64,000 nucleotides of DNA from Drechslerella dactyloides (lineage: Eukaryota; Ascomycota; Orbiliomycetes; Orbiliales; Orbiliaceae), in assembly GCA_020064725.1 (NCBI GenBank), contig JAGTWJ010000019.1, positions 2,914,001-2,978,000 of the forward strand, given 5' to 3'. This document shows positions 13,132 through 25,765 of this stretch, piece after piece. Under the pieces are notes generated by a model. It saw nothing but the letters and a program-made list of their open reading frames with translations, searched no databases and was not told the origin of the DNA. The first letter of the stretch is position 1. Every line of letters starts with the position of its first letter. The position numbers and the translations under genes were made by a program.

Positions 13132-15614
13132 ATGCCGCCTCCGCCGCCGCCTGCTCCTTCTCCGTCCCCTTCTCCCCATCCGTCGCGGTCTCCTCCTCTT
13201 CATCCCTCTATACATGCTCCAACCTACGAACAAATGGGGCCAACACCCGAATTCGCATTGGATTCTGTGGCGCCATCAGGTGCCAGAGACGGGATGCATT
13301 CCAAACAAGATCTCGTAGCTGCGGCCGCAGACCAAGAAGCGGCTGTTCGACTCACGGCGTTCGATACAACACCAGTGTACCGCGTATATCGGAGGAGATG
13401 GCTCGGTCTTGTCACACTCATGCTGATGAACATCATGATCAGTTGGGGGTATATCTCCGCCTCGCTTTGAGCTACCATCAGACCTTTGGGATACGGATCA
13501 GGCTCTGTATCGTCGGTCCACATTCAGAGAACAAACGCTAACAAGAACGCGCAAAACTCCAAAGATGGATCACCTTCGCACCGATTTCGGATTCTACCAA
13601 GACCTTCTTTCGCCTGGAACATGTCTCATCGGTCAACTGGCTGTCCACCGTCATCCTCCTGTCCTATGTTTTCATCAGCCCGTAAGTGCTCATGCTCCTC
13701 ATCCCCACGGGACCCGTTGTTGGACGTTGTGTTGCTCTGGCTAGCGTCCGAATTCACGGGACTACGTGTGTAGACGGACCTCGCGTACATTCAACCTCTC
13801 GCCGCTACTAACCACCGCGTATACTCAAAAGGCTGGTGATTTATTCGCTGAATCGGTTCGGTGTCCGAGCCGCTTTGCTTTTCGCCGCGGGGTTCAGTGT
13901 ATCTGGAGTCTGGCTACGATTTATTGGTGCGCGAGTCAACAGCTCGAATGGTGGCCACTTCCCCGTCGTGATGCTCGGCCAAATCTTGATAGGTCGGCTT
14001 CCCTCTTACCCTCGTGTCCGATGCAGGACGCATCGAAATATATGAAACTTGGGCATCAACTGTGCGAACATCCGCTAACCTGGAGTTCTCGCTACCACAG
14101 GCTTTGGGCAGCCGTTTGTTCTCAGTGCTCCAGCCTTCTACGGCGACTTGTGGTTTACGTCGAAAGGGCGAGTCGCGGCGAACGCACTCATGTCCCTCAG
14201 CAATCCACTGGGAGCAGCGGTACGCTTGCCTCAGCTACCCACATTACCTCCTAACCCCGCAGACTATCCACACGTGAGACCGGCTCAAATACTGACGTGC
14301 GCACTTTTTTTTTTCTGGCTGCGTTACTAGCTGGGCCAATTGATCGATCCCTTCCTAGTGGTTCATCCGGGGTACGTAAGATAACACCATGCAGCCCCGA
14401 ACTCAGGTGCTTAATTACTTAAGTACTTAGGCCCTTACCCACTTGCATAGGCACGCAAGAACATGCGCCTAGGTGTGTGCTCTGGGCATCTTGATCCCTA
14501 AGCTAAACGGCTGGTAGTGATATTCCGAATATGCTTCTATATACCGCCATCATCGTAAGCACTCTGCGATCACGGACTCTTTAGCTCACTCGCACATAGT
14601 ACGAACTAACGACCAATAGACGACTGCAGTCACATCACCAATACTAGCCGTTCAAGCAAAGCCACCGACTCCGCCATGCCCCTCCGCTACGCAGGAAAAG
14701 CTCCCTTTCCGAAGTGCTGCTTCCAAGGTTGCAACTTCTCTCGAGTTTTGGTTGATGTTCATCATGGTATAGCTAAAGAAAACTCTGATCCCGCCTTCAT
14801 AATAGTTTCTCAAGATCTGAAAGGACCTGGCCTTATGATATAAGTTTTCTGTTCTTGTAGGATTTTTCAACGCCTGTAGCTCACTGTTGAATCAAGTATG
14901 TATATGCACATGGCTATCTTGTCTCACCGGGTTCATTCAACTAACAAGTGTATAGATACTTGAGCCCTACGGCTACTCCGAGAACGAAGCCGGAATAGGT
15001 GGTGCTATCCTTATCGTCGCAGGCTTGCTCGCGTACGTTCCCTAAAGTCCAGTCCCCCGGTTACGTCCGTCGTTGACCTTATTGCCACAGATCTGCTGTC
15101 GTGTCTCCCATAATTGACAGAACTCATACGTTCCTCCCGGCCATCCGCATTCTTGTCCCAGTCATATCCATATGTTGTGAGTCGCTCCATGTCATTCTGG
15201 GCATCAATCCACCGGTCCTTGAGTTTACTGACCTGTCTCACAGACATCGGTCTTATATTCGCACCCGCCAGTGGTTCATTGGGGCCTCCCTATGCCGTTT
15301 TGGCGTTGCTTGGAGCTGCTTCGTTCTCATTATTACCTCTCTCACTCGAGTTCATGGTGGAGATAACTCATCCTGTATCACCAGACATCACATCGACGCT
15401 ACTATGGTCTGGCGGTCAGTTGCTGGGTGCTGTGTTCATTATTTCCATGACAGCCCTGACAGATTCCGGAACAGGGAGCATGAAGCGTGCTTTGATATTT
15501 CAAGCAGCTATTTCTTGTGCTGCCACGGTGGCGGCTCTCTGTCTTGGCTGGGGAAGTCGAAGAACCTATGTGCAAGCCCAGAGAATCGCGTTGGACAAGA
15601 CTGAAATGATGTAA
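13132..15614 (+). CDS. MFS transporter, FLVCR/DIRC2-like
   Basis: Predicted 12-helix major facilitator in the plasma or vacuolar membrane. Eleven exons close in phase: 13132-13448, 13565-13681, 13832-13992, 14101-14219, 14331-14371, 14518-14554, 14620-14766, 14845-14895, 14956-15032, 15091-15176 and 15244-15614, giving 507 residues. The protein begins with a proline-rich tail (PPPPPPAPSPSPSP) and then YRVYRRRWLGLVTLMLMN, the usual entry to helix 1 in this family. SSVNWLSTVILLSYVF in helix 2 and GFFNACSSLLNQILEPYGYS in the second half match FLVCR/DIRC2-type transporters. Animal relatives carry heme, choline or similar small molecules; the fungal substrate is unknown. Exons of 37, 41 and 51 nt make the gene look broken in open-frame views, but no stop or frame lesion remains after splicing. 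Acceptors at 13564 (AAAG) and 14844 (ATAAG) are weak but required by phase. Confidence 0.85.
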
Positions 15615-16139
15615 CTAGCCCACAAATGGGATTCATTTCTGAGTGCACATCGTGGCGGATAGGTGCCTACTTACACGACCGGGCGGAGCCAGCGTCGATC
15701 GCTGCGATAATACTATCGAGATATGATTACTTAATCAGAGTAATACGTTGATAGTAACGGTAGCGTTCGCTTGTCCTAGTTCGCATGATTAAGCCGAGCA
15801 GTGCTATCCTTAATACTACTCGTATTATTCTACTTGCCCCATTCCAGGTCATTTTTATATCCTATATTTTTCTGAAATCAGACAAATTATTAAGTATATA
15901 ATCAACCTCGGCGCCCCGGATTTCCACTACCTGGAATCGCGAAGGGCCGGCCAGACAACAAGAAGACTAATCAAGTGGTATCTCACAACGCCGGTTTCAA
16001 ACTCACCCCGTCTTCATGCTAAAGTATTTCTGGGTGATAGTTATAGTATTAAGTCACAACAAATTGAAAAAAAGACATGCTATTCGCCATGAGGACTCAG
16101 AACTTTATTCCTGTATAGTCTGTGAAGCGATGGCCAGCC
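15615..16139. other. Convergent intergenic region
   Basis: This 525-bp segment lies between the 3' ends of the MFS gene (+) and the acidic hypothetical gene (-). It is AT-richer in its centre, with AATAATAC-like words, and should hold both polyadenylation regions. I see no gene in it. Confidence 0.5.
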
Positions 16140-18648
16140 TTACACTGCACCCTGGACTAATTCGCGTTGAATTAGTTCACCGCCCCGGCGTTTTTCCATG
16201 ACCCATCCTAAATCTATGTCATGGACGTACGACGTGCTTATATCAGCGGCATGGTAGTTACCAAGATCATCAAGAGCAATTAAAGGCGAGCGAGATTGCT
16301 CTACTATAGAGGCAGAATTGCTTGTCGTAAAAAGAGGCCCATCTGTAGCATTAACCACGACAGATGCGGTTGAAGGGCTCGAGGCGATCATTGCCAGATA
16401 TTTTAGACTCTCTTCGTGATTCTTTGCTCCGTTCAAAAGCTGTAATTGTGTCAACGTCGCTTCATCGCAGCTTATCTGTTCGTCGTTTGCCAATTCCGTG
16501 AAGAGTGCCGCACTTAGCGGCCCAGCGGATATCCCGGTGTGGGGTATCGAGTTGGGATTAATGATACTCAACGAATTGCGAAGCGAGCCTTCCGAACGCT
16601 CGCTAATAGGCGTTAGAGAGGGGTTTCGGATGAAACCCGGCTTGGGAAGATCAATCCCGAAAAATCCACCAGCGAGATATGTGCTATCTGTAGATGAGGT
16701 AGGATAGAAATTGAATTCTTGGCCATACCATCCATCGTTGTCAGAGGCCAGGACGTCCCTATTAGCTTCCGCTATCATGTCGTCTTCATCGCCGTCATCA
16801 ACCTCATAATCAACAGGATTGTGGTTGTAGGGAGTATGACCGAGTGGTTGAAACCCCAAGAATGACGAAGGAGAACCGGTATCGTATTCATTCACCCCAT
16901 GGGCTTCTGTTTGAAATACGTTCTGGAATAAAAGTAACGATGAATTCTGAACCCTATCGGGGTTCAGATTATCCGACCCATGATTTCCGTGTATATTATG
17001 GCCAAGGATGCCATCACATTGTACTCCGGGCCCAGAGGGATTGACGAACGGTGGGCAAGGTTCGCCACCTCGTTTGGTACTTTTCTCTCTTTCTTCTTCT
17101 TCTTCCTCCTCCTCTTCTCCTGTTATACTCCCATTCGTACCTATTTCGCTTGAGACAACACTCTCCACGTCAGAGCTTTCCGCGCGCGTAGAGACTTCTA
17201 GTTGTTCGTCCAACTCGATTTGTTGTAATCGTCGAGTATTTTCCGCGGTGTCCACAACCACGTTCTCGAATCCAGGTGGTGGCGCAATGTTGTGTGAATA
17301 TTCGGTGTACGGAATATCAAATCCATCACCAGCCTCATCGCGTAAATCTTCGGACGTAATCGATTGTAAATCATCACTTCTGAAGGATTCAGTGTCCGTG
17401 GACTGGCTTCTCCTATCGAACTGAAAACGGTGTTTTCTTGAGAGAGTGTGAGACGTCTGATTGCAATTATCGAAGGAGATACTTCTATAAGAAGTGGCAC
17501 TCACGAATCTTTAATCAGATTTTCCGACAAAGTCAACTCTTCGTTGGGAACTGAATCGGCGGCACTGCTAGCTTCAAAGCTAAATCGAGAGCTGTTTTGG
17601 AGAGAGTCTAGAGGAGCTTCGGAATGTTGGCTTGAGATATGTGATTGTTCTTCAGGTTCACTTTGTTGGACATCAGTTGGGTCTTTCCGGTTTCCGGTTT
17701 GAGTTGATGAGTCACGGCCATTAATCCCGTTGTTGACTGTCGTGCCGTAGGACGATGATTGAGGATGGGTATCTTCTATTGAGGCCTGGACAAGGGTCCG
17801 AGGTGCATCATGCGTGTCAAAGGTATGTCTTTGCCCCGTGGCATCGGAACTATCATATTGCGGTCGAGCTGGTACTTTGTCGGATTGGTTAGGAGTCGAA
17901 GACGAGGTTTCCAAGTCACTGAAGTGTTCAGTGAAAAGAGCCTGCCGCTTCCGTGAATATGTGTTATCAGGGCGTGCATCTTTGGTTTGTCTCAAAGGTC
18001 CGTCGCCTTGATTATTGAACAGTGCGAGCAGATGTCAGAATCGCTTGCCAGGTTGGGGAAGCGCACGAAACAGGAGTTTTACTAACCTGTGCTATTGGGC
18101 AGTCTTCCCTGGACTCCGTTCTTCGTGTGGATGATGCTGTTTACTGGTTGGGTGGTAGATCGACGGGGAAAGGACCAGTCCGGATGTCTGGTTCCATATA
18201 TGATGCCGGGGTCAAAATCTTCAGGCAGCTCTCTTGCACCTCCGTACATTCCACTGGGGGGCTCGCTGCTAGAGTTTGACTGGCCGGACCGCCGCCGAAG
18301 GAGGAGAGACATAGGGTGTAGTAAAGCTTTAGCATGGTGGCGTCGGTGGCTGCCTCCCGTTGAGGCGCTGTTGTGATTCTGTTGGTGACTGTTCTGGTGA
18401 GATGTGAATGAGGCGTTGGGCCCGGCTGCGAAATGTGGTAAATCAGTCAGCTTTCGGGAATCTGACAGCTGACAGTGCAGTGGCGTTCCCAGTGTTTGCC
18501 GTTCTACGTAACAGAACCGACTGCAATTTATTCTGCCGTTCGCAAAGTAGACTGGCACGAGCGAAGACTTACGTTGGGATGCTTGGGCAGAGACTGACTT
18601 CGAGCTCCCGGAGAGCGAGTCGCTGCTCAAGGCCCGGAGAAAGGACAT
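16140..18648 (-). CDS. Conserved acidic ascomycete protein of unknown function
   Basis: Minus-strand exons 18648-18573, 18425-18087, 18006-17505 and 17412-16140 join in phase to 729 residues. I recognise the pattern as a conserved Pezizomycotina family without a known function. Near the N-terminus are MSFLRAL and a basic stretch HRRHHAKALLHPMSLLLRRR followed by LPEDFDP; the middle is Ser/Glu-rich with a nine-residue Glu run (about 17,085-17,115); later come DEDDMIAEANRD and SLTPISERSEGSLRNSLS, all typical of this family. There is no signal peptide or membrane segment, and most of the chain is probably disordered. The start is the first ATG in the open frame; a stop-free 5' extension without ATG is likely leader sequence. 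The third intron's acceptor is uncertain: 17412 was used, but acceptors giving 17436 or 17409 also keep the frame. Function: none assigned. Confidence 0.75.
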
Positions 18649-19439
18649 GGCCTTTTGGTCTAGCTGTAAAAGTATCAGCTGAACTAGCCGTCGGGTCTCG
18701 TGGGAAGCTAAGGCAGCGTACAGCTGTTGGTGATTATAAGGCCTGCACCCAAGAGCAGTAAAGGAGTCTTGAATGGTTTTGTCCTCAAGTGAGAGCGACT
18801 GGGTACTTAGAGCGTCGGTGGAGAGAAAGTGCGGGAGCCGAGAGAACAAGTCGAAGAGGAAGAAGAAAAAGAAGATGTGGAAGTGGAAGTGGAAGTGGAA
18901 GGAACATGGATGATAGAGGGGCGTAGCGCAGCGGCGCCGCAGCAGCAGTACAAGTACAGAAGAACCTTAGCGCAGGAACCCGCCGCGAAAATACCGGCGA
19001 ACTACCTACCTACACGGCTTGTGCGTTCCGCGCAGTCCGCACGCATCTACACCGTTCCGTCGGCTTGAACAAACGACTCTTCGGGCGGAGGACCGGCAGG
19101 TAAGTCTCCCAAGCTTTCGCATCTGCGATGCGGGAGGGGTGGCGATGAACACACGAGCCGCTGTACTTCGCGCTGACCAAGAGCACCTCACCATCTGGTT
19201 CAGGCCGGTAGACAAGTGACGCTGCGAGGCGTCGGTGAAACAACAGCCAAAGAGTACTCGCGCGAAGTACTACCTTCGAAACACTCGAACTTGACTTCAC
19301 CATCCTGTGGAATCTCCGATAGATGACATCCCCAAGGCATGCTGCTACTACTGTGCAGTAACGTCACACTGTCTGATACAAAGTAGCCCTCTCTCCGTGC
19401 TCCGTGTCGGCCGGACCAGCAGGATCCAGGGTCACCATC
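18649..19439. promoter_or_regulatory. Divergent intergenic region between the acidic gene and TFB1
   Basis: This 791-bp segment lies between two divergent genes. It includes a GAA/GGAAGTGGAAGT-type purine run at about 18,844-18,903 that may serve as a nucleosome-poor promoter tract. The stretch left of it is probably the acidic gene's 5' leader, possibly with a leader intron ending just before the start codon (TTTTACAG next to CTAGACC on the minus strand). No coding exon is supported. Confidence 0.5.
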
Positions 19440-21644
19440 ATGTCCGCGACCACAAGCGCTCCTGCTTCATATAAGAAAAAAGACGGCACACTATCGCTCT
19501 CTCCCGACAGCAAGAGCGTTTTCTGGCAAGTGGATGCATCCTCACCATCTTCGAACTCTCCCTCGACCCAAATCTCCATCCCGGTTGATGCGATAACAAG
19601 TATGTCAACCCTAAGCACTGCTTCTGTCGCACCGCCGCCATATCGTGACTTCGGAGAAGCGCCCCGACACTGACAACCTCTGGTACTCATACGTACAATG
19701 GCTACCAGACCTCCAAGCTACGCCACCCACCTCTTCCAAAGTAATGATCAAGGTCTTCGCCCAGCATCCAACCAAAGGCACCAATGACCAATATGTCTTC
19801 ACATTCAATTGTTCTCACGACGAGGCCTCGCACCTCAAGACTGCCCTCACTGCCGCTATTCAGTCACTCAAGTCTGCCAGTATTCCCGGACCTGGGTCTG
19901 CAAGTGATGACAAGGATAGTTCTAGCAACAAACCGCTCGACCTATACAGAAGCAAGTCCGATAACGAGCTGAAGAATGACATGTCATTACAGCAAGCTGT
20001 CCTATCGTCGTCCCCCAGCCTCCAAAAAGCATTCCACGAAGTTGTAGTTGAGGGAAACATGACTGCTGCCCAATTCTGGTCTACTCGCATTCACCTCCTC
20101 CGTGCTCACCTGGTGGAGCAGTCACAAACCCGAGGCTCCTACAACGTGCTGGCTACCATCAAGCCAAAGACCGAAGACTCAATTGTCCGTGTCAGCCTGT
20201 CGAGAGAGCAAATCCACACGATCTTCGAACAACACCCTATCGTCAGGCAAATTTATGATGAGGTTGTCCCGAAACTTCGAGAAGACGAATTCTGGCGCCG
20301 CTTCTTCCTTAGTAAACTTTACAAAAAGTTGAAAGGAGAGAAGCTAGTTGCTACCGACGCACATGACGATGTTCTAGATCAATACCTAAAGTCCGAACTT
20401 TTCAGTACGCTGCCTTCCCTCTTCTTCCGTCTTGTTGTCCTTATTGCACCACGGATTTCCTCTGACGCCCTGCTCCCAAGGCCCTTCTGGAGCAAGCAGA
20501 CAGGCCTTAAGAGTGCCGCATATAATCGACGTAGGGGGGAACGAAGATGACCACAGTCAAGTAGGTAAATCATTGGAAGCACTACTCCAATATCACGCAA
20601 TGCATCTTTGGCGTAATCTTACAGGAACGTCAGAAACAAGGAAATCGTCCGGACTTGACCATGCGACCGAATAAGACCGAAAATGTCCCGATCATTCGTA
20701 CTCTGAATCACCTGAGCTTGAAGCTCCTGGATTCGGTCAAGCCGTAAGCCTCTCTGTGCTCTGGTAGCCGTTCATCTGTTTACTCTGTCTGAGATTTTCA
20801 GGTGCAGATTGCGCGGGTATCAAACTAATACTTTCATAGTATCGATCTAGGGACTGAAACTTCGGACAGTGAAGCGCATGACATTGCCGACACCAGACTT
20901 CTTGATCTGCAGCCCGACACACAGGAACAGAACATTCTTCTGACTGCCAGGGACCACAAGCATTTTTTTGATGCCGAACCCGGGCGTATCACCATGCATG
21001 TCTCGGAAACAGCTTCTCTAGCTACGAACACTGCCGGCCTCCTTTCAGATTTGTATCGGGGAACAGTTGGACATGAAGCGTTTAAACGAGATCCCGAAGA
21101 CTATGCTCGAGAAAAGACACTGGGGGAATCCCAATCCCGAGGAAACCTACCGTTCGATGATGCTGAAAACGCTTCCTTAAGATCTGCCTCATCTCATCTC
21201 TTGTCGATATTAAACGCACGGCGAGTCGAGATGCCAGGCAAAAGTAGTCGTAATTCCGGAGACTCCAGATATTCTGGACAACAAGCCTGGGATCAGTTGT
21301 TACTGACTCATGCAACCTCAAGCGAATTCCTTCGGCACTTCTGGGATGCCTTCTTCTCCGGGGATGCTAGAAGATCAGCTGAAATTAGGCATATGGTCGA
21401 TTCTCTAACCAGATCGCTGGAGCGTATAGAAGCCATCGCCAAGTCGGCAGGGGATGGGAGACAAGGGCATGGGAAAGAACATAGAGATGCCGACCGCAAG
21501 AGGCAGAAAGGCGCAGGTGGCGTGGCAACCAATGAGCTGACATATACCACAGTGAAAAGAATGATAGCACCGCAGGAAGTCGCAATCAAAACCGCATTGA
21601 CAAAATACCAGAAGGCTTTAGAGGGCGTTGGGGATATCGCGTAA
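19440..21644 (+). CDS. TFB1: TFIIH core subunit TFB1 (p62)
   Basis: Structural subunit of the general transcription and nucleotide-excision-repair factor TFIIH, acting in the nucleus. Exons 19440-19599, 19709-20404, 20481-20560, 20625-20743 and 20840-21644 close in phase to 619 residues, the usual fungal size. Residues 1 to about 110 form the PH-type domain (YKKKDGTLSLSPDSKSVFW, IPVDAITN) that binds acidic activators and repair factors. Two BSD domains follow, with signatures MTAAQFWSTR near residue 170 and DEFWRRFFLSKLYKKL near 247. The conserved HIIDVGGNEDDHSQ and GNRPDLTMRPN blocks flank intron 20561-20624. The C-terminal half has TRDHK-type and GHEAFKRDPEDY segments and a helical end. Intron 20405-20480 ends in CCCAAG; this site was chosen because it restores the frame into HIIDVGG. 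The ATG at 19440 begins the PH domain directly. Confidence 0.94.
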
Positions 21645-22578
21645 TATATAGTCAGTGGGGTTCGGTTTCAATTGAGCCTTCATGATTGGTGTTCACGGGG
21701 CAGGACCCAACCATCTCTGCTTAGGTGGTGTCAGGTGGAGTGCCAAGGCAGTTTAGTATAGCATGAACGGGGGGGGGTTCCAAGGTTCCAACAACTGTGA
21801 TATTTTGATCAATGGAGACATGCGAAGACCAGATCACGAAATGTCTCGGGATTTGATAAAATGGTATATGAGCGCAAGATTTCTACGATTAACGTACAAT
21901 ACGTCTCATGATCATTATTCAGGCAGCCCTAAAGAGATCCCCACACGACTATGCCCATTTGCAATTTCACGTTGGTGTATGTAATGATGTACTTATAAAT
22001 TTAAGGCTTAAGTAAGTACTTAACCACCACTAGTCAGGTAGGTACATATATAACAGCTAATTGATAAGTACTTAACCTAAGCACCCAGGCTTATATCCCT
22101 ATTTAATGTACTGTCAGCTGTTGTTTTAAACGTTTTTATATTCGCTTTTTGACCCAGTGTGTGCTATAGATACTTAAGAGGTACTTACCTAGGTACTTAG
22201 CGGTAAGTAAGAAGTAGTAAGTAAGTAAGTATCTGAGTACTTAGTACTTACCTAGTAGCTTCGCAAGCTACTGGCTTGCGAGACAAACATAGATAGATGC
22301 GATATCTGATGGAAAGAGGTGGCAAACTACCTACTTATGTCTTAGCTAAGCATTTCACTCCCCTGTGCTTTTTAGCTTTTTTGCTCTGCGTCTATTACTT
22401 CAAGAGCCAACAAGGTGTGTATTACATAAGCAGATACGCGCTTAATATGAGTCCCCCACCTCACTCTATCTGAAAGCAATCTAAGTCACGAACTTCTTCC
22501 CACCCAGATTACGATTGATAACTCATCCTCTTTCCAAACTCCCTTTTTGGCCTTTTAGGCCAAGCAAACATACTCAAG
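21645..22578. other. Intergenic region with dispersed AAGTACTT repeats
   Basis: This 934-bp region lies between TFB1 and VID27. It carries a G-run near 21,769 and the densest cluster of AAGTACTT/GTAAG words in the window (21,995-22,260, annotated separately). The last 150 bp before VID27 are pyrimidine-rich and probably promoter or leader. No gene is supported. Confidence 0.55.
21995..22262. repeat. AAGTACTT / CTTACCTAGGTAC repeat cluster
   Basis: Copies of TAAGTACTTA, ACCTAGGTAC, GGTAGGTAC and runs of GTAAGTAAGTAAGTA occur on both strands over about 270 bp. Many are palindromic and could form small stem-loops. The same words occur at 3306-3385 and 14,400-14,450. Confidence 0.65.
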
Positions 22579-25276
22579 ATGTTTGTGATTCGGAACGTAT
22601 CAAAACTTCTTTTTGGGGAAACATCGAAGCAAGATCTTCTTCAAATCGACAGCGGGCAGCTCTACCTCATCCGACCGAAGAGCCCGAAGGGTTACTCTGA
22701 ATGCATGTAGGTCGTAGTGTGCCTAGCAAACCTGATCGATGAAACATATTCAGTAGCTAAATGATGGACGTTATCTTCTAGTTTCAAGGAATCCGCCGCC
22801 TACATCCGTAGAACATCCACGTCCCACCACTATCAACTTGTTATCCAGCGTATTTTCGAAGAGGGCGAAGAGCATCTGCAAGAAAGCGACGATGAAGATA
22901 ACGCCAACGACCGTGCATTCCTTTTAGACGAAAGCTTACGCTTTCGCTCCGGATTCAGAGATGGCCAAGCTATTTTTGCTTGGAAGGATATACTTGGTGT
23001 ACGTGTGCATCCTCTGAAGAACCATAGACAGCGTGCTAATAACACTAATGATGCAGGATCCCGAAGACACATTCGAATTCATCTGCGACACAGCAACCCA
23101 ACCAGGCCAAATCACTACATTTGAGATCGTAGCCATGCAATGTCAATTCGAGCGAAAGTATCAGCGATCCTACGAAACCGCCACTGACGCTGACCTGGAA
23201 CAATTTTCCTTCACGTAAGAAAGCTTCCATCTCAGGTAGATCCTCGCAATTAGCTACTAATGGCAATAGGACGTTGTCAATCCCTCCATTGTCCCCCCCA
23301 GGGCCTCCAACGGCAGGCCTTCCGCAAGTCTCCACAACGCCACCTCCAACGAAGAAAGCCTCGAGATTCGAGGAAGCTGTAGATTTGCACCAAACGGACC
23401 ACGCTTTATATGCTGACGAGGAGCAGCCAGACGACGAGCTTCTTGAGCTTCCAAGATTGGCAAAAGAATCCGTTGAACTTCACTTGTATGATGTCGATTC
23501 CGGTACATTTATCTTGCAAGCCAGCGATCTCGATGCTCACGTCCTGGATCACGGTAGCTGGAGCTGTAAGCCTTTCAAACACATCCGAAACTCACGAGTC
23601 AATGAGTTAACAAGATGTGTGTCATAGACTCCCTTCGAGTGATTGACCCTAAGGGGTTACAGGAATGGATTCATCAAGCTGTGATTCCTGATATTTCACC
23701 GGTCTTCAACTTCGATTACCTTTCTTTCATATTTAACGCGTACAAAGAAGACAACACCGCCTTTTCTTGGCTTCTCCGGTTTCCTAGCATGGATTCTCTC
23801 GGTAGATTTCAAGAAGGCCTTATGCGAGCATTGTGGGAACATCTCAATCAAGCCAGCTGGCTCAAAGCTAAGGAAGATGATCGAGATTACATCGTTGAGG
23901 CATTCCAAGATATAACGATGACAGATGCATCCGACGACGAACCCACCCAATCCGAGCACTCAGACAATGAAGCAGAAGACGATAGCGAAGCCGGCGATGA
24001 TTCTATGTCAGAGGCGCAATTTCCGGATGACGGAAATAGCGAAGAGAATAGTCAACTCGCCGTTGGCTATAAAACTGACCGATCTTTCGTCATCCGAGGC
24101 AGTAGGATCGGCGTATTTAAACACACTCCCACAAATCAATTACAGTTCTCTACTACGATCAACAAAGTTCAAACGCCAAAAGGTAAACTGTTCGAACCAA
24201 AGAAGGTGGGTTTCATTTGCACACGAGGCGAAATCGATTTCTGCTGAACACTTCAATTATAGGTGATGTTGCACGCCGGCGATACATCCATGGTGCTACA
24301 GAACCAAGCAAACCCTCATAGCGTTTACAAAATGGACATCGAAACAGGTAAGGTGGTTGACGAATGGAAAGTGCATGACGATATTCCAATCACCAACTAC
24401 CTACCGGAGACTGTAAGTCGTCATTCTAGATCTACCTGCAACTATTTCCAGAAATGCTCCTCGAGATACTGAAACACCCCATAGAAATTCTCCCAGCTTA
24501 CGGACGAACAAACGTTCATCGGACATTCCAAAAATGCCCTGTTCCGTGTTGATCCACGGCTGAGTGGGAACAAGATGGTGGGCTCAGAACTCAAGCAGTA
24601 CGTCTCGAAGAATGAATTCTCTGCGGCCGCAACAACCGAGAAAGGGTACATCGCGGTTGCTTCAAACAAAGGAGACATACGTCTCTTTGATAGATTAGGA
24701 ATAAACGCGAAGTCACATTTGCCTGCACTCGGGGACCCCATTATCGGCATAGATGTGTCAGCAAATGGTCGCTGGATTTTAGCAACATGCAGAACCTACC
24801 TACTCCTAATTGACGCAAAGCAAGACACTGGGAAAAATGCCGGAAAGTTGGGCTTTGAAAAAGGGTTTGGTAAAGATGCAAAACCAAAGCCCCGAAGACT
24901 GGCACTATCCCCGAGCCACGTTGCACAATTTCAACACGAGACCAAAACTCCGCTCTCTTTTACAATTGCCAAGTTTAACACGGGTCTAGACAGTGAAGAG
25001 ACATCAATCGTCACATCTACTGGCCCATTTATCATTACTTGGGATATGAAGAAGACCTTGAAGGGACTGAAGGAACCTTACTCCATCAGACGCTATGCCG
25101 AGGAGGTTAAAGCCGACAATTTCAGATTCGGGAGCGATAAAAGCGTCATTGTGGCTCTTCCACAACAGGTTGACATGGTAGCAAAGGGTTCCTTCAGGAA
25201 ACCCACCCGCCAGTCCATCTCGACTCCTATAAAACAACTTCGGTCAAGAAGTTCAATAGTCAATTCTCCGTATTAG
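22579..25276 (+). CDS. VID27: VID27 family cytoplasmic protein
   Basis: Homologue of yeast Vid27 (vacuolar import and degradation 27); the yeast protein is cytoplasmic and its biochemical role is poorly defined. Exons 22579-22706, 22782-22998, 23057-23214, 23270-23565, 23628-24205, 24263-24412 and 24485-25276 close in phase to 772 residues, the normal family length. The N-terminal VID27 domain opens with LLFGETSKQDLLQIDSGQLY. A PH-like middle contains VFNFDYLSFIFNAY. An acidic low-complexity spacer spans about residues 365-405. The C-terminal VID27 beta-propeller-like domain includes MLHAGDTSMVLQN, TFIGHSKNALFRVDPRLSG and PIIGIDVSANGRWILATC. Acceptor 23627 was chosen because the GAG and AAG alternatives upstream give a 41-nt intron or a frame break. 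Small introns (55-75 nt) with CTAAT/CTGAAC branch sites are consistent with the rest of the window. Confidence 0.93.
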
Positions 25277-25765
25277 GCTGGCTATCTTCAACATACAGCC
25301 AGTGCCAGTTAAAGAGCCACGTCTCAACATAATACAACACTGTTTTTCAGTCATACCGTGCCTGTTGCGAGCAAGTTTTAACATACTCAGGTGTTTTTTT
25401 CTTTCCTTTTTCTTCATTCTTTCTTTGATAGTAGAGCTTGCATCTTGGATTTCGATCGCTCTCTCCCTCTCTTCCCTCCTCTCTTGCGCATGCACGGCAA
25501 TTATGGAGTATGGTCATCGGCAACGTGGATTCGGAACTATTTCCCTAGTAGTACATGTAAGAAACACAAAATCATAAGGTCTACCACCAGGCCGTTTAAA
25601 ATATGAGACAAATCAACTCCATTCTTGAAATCCAAGAGATACATCCTGGTTCCACGAACACCAGGTTATCCAGTGTCCACTGGTGTATACTATTGTTTCA
25701 GTCGGGTATATAGCGCTATAGCGATGCGGATATGAGCTGTAGTTTTCCAGGGACTGAACACCGAC
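25277..25765. other. Convergent intergenic region VID27 / USP gene
   Basis: This 489-bp segment lies between two convergent 3' ends. It has a T-rich run around 25,388-25,430, probably part of the VID27 3' processing region. Nothing else was recognised. Confidence 0.5.

Noticed and set aside
13132..15614. MFS gene first judged a pseudogene because the open frames are broken
   Set aside because: Ten phase-consistent introns with usable splice signals restore a 507-residue protein that follows the family pattern.
21995..22262. Possible CRISPR-like or regularly spaced array
   Set aside because: Repeat words are short, irregularly spaced and on both strands, and this is a fungal nuclear sequence.
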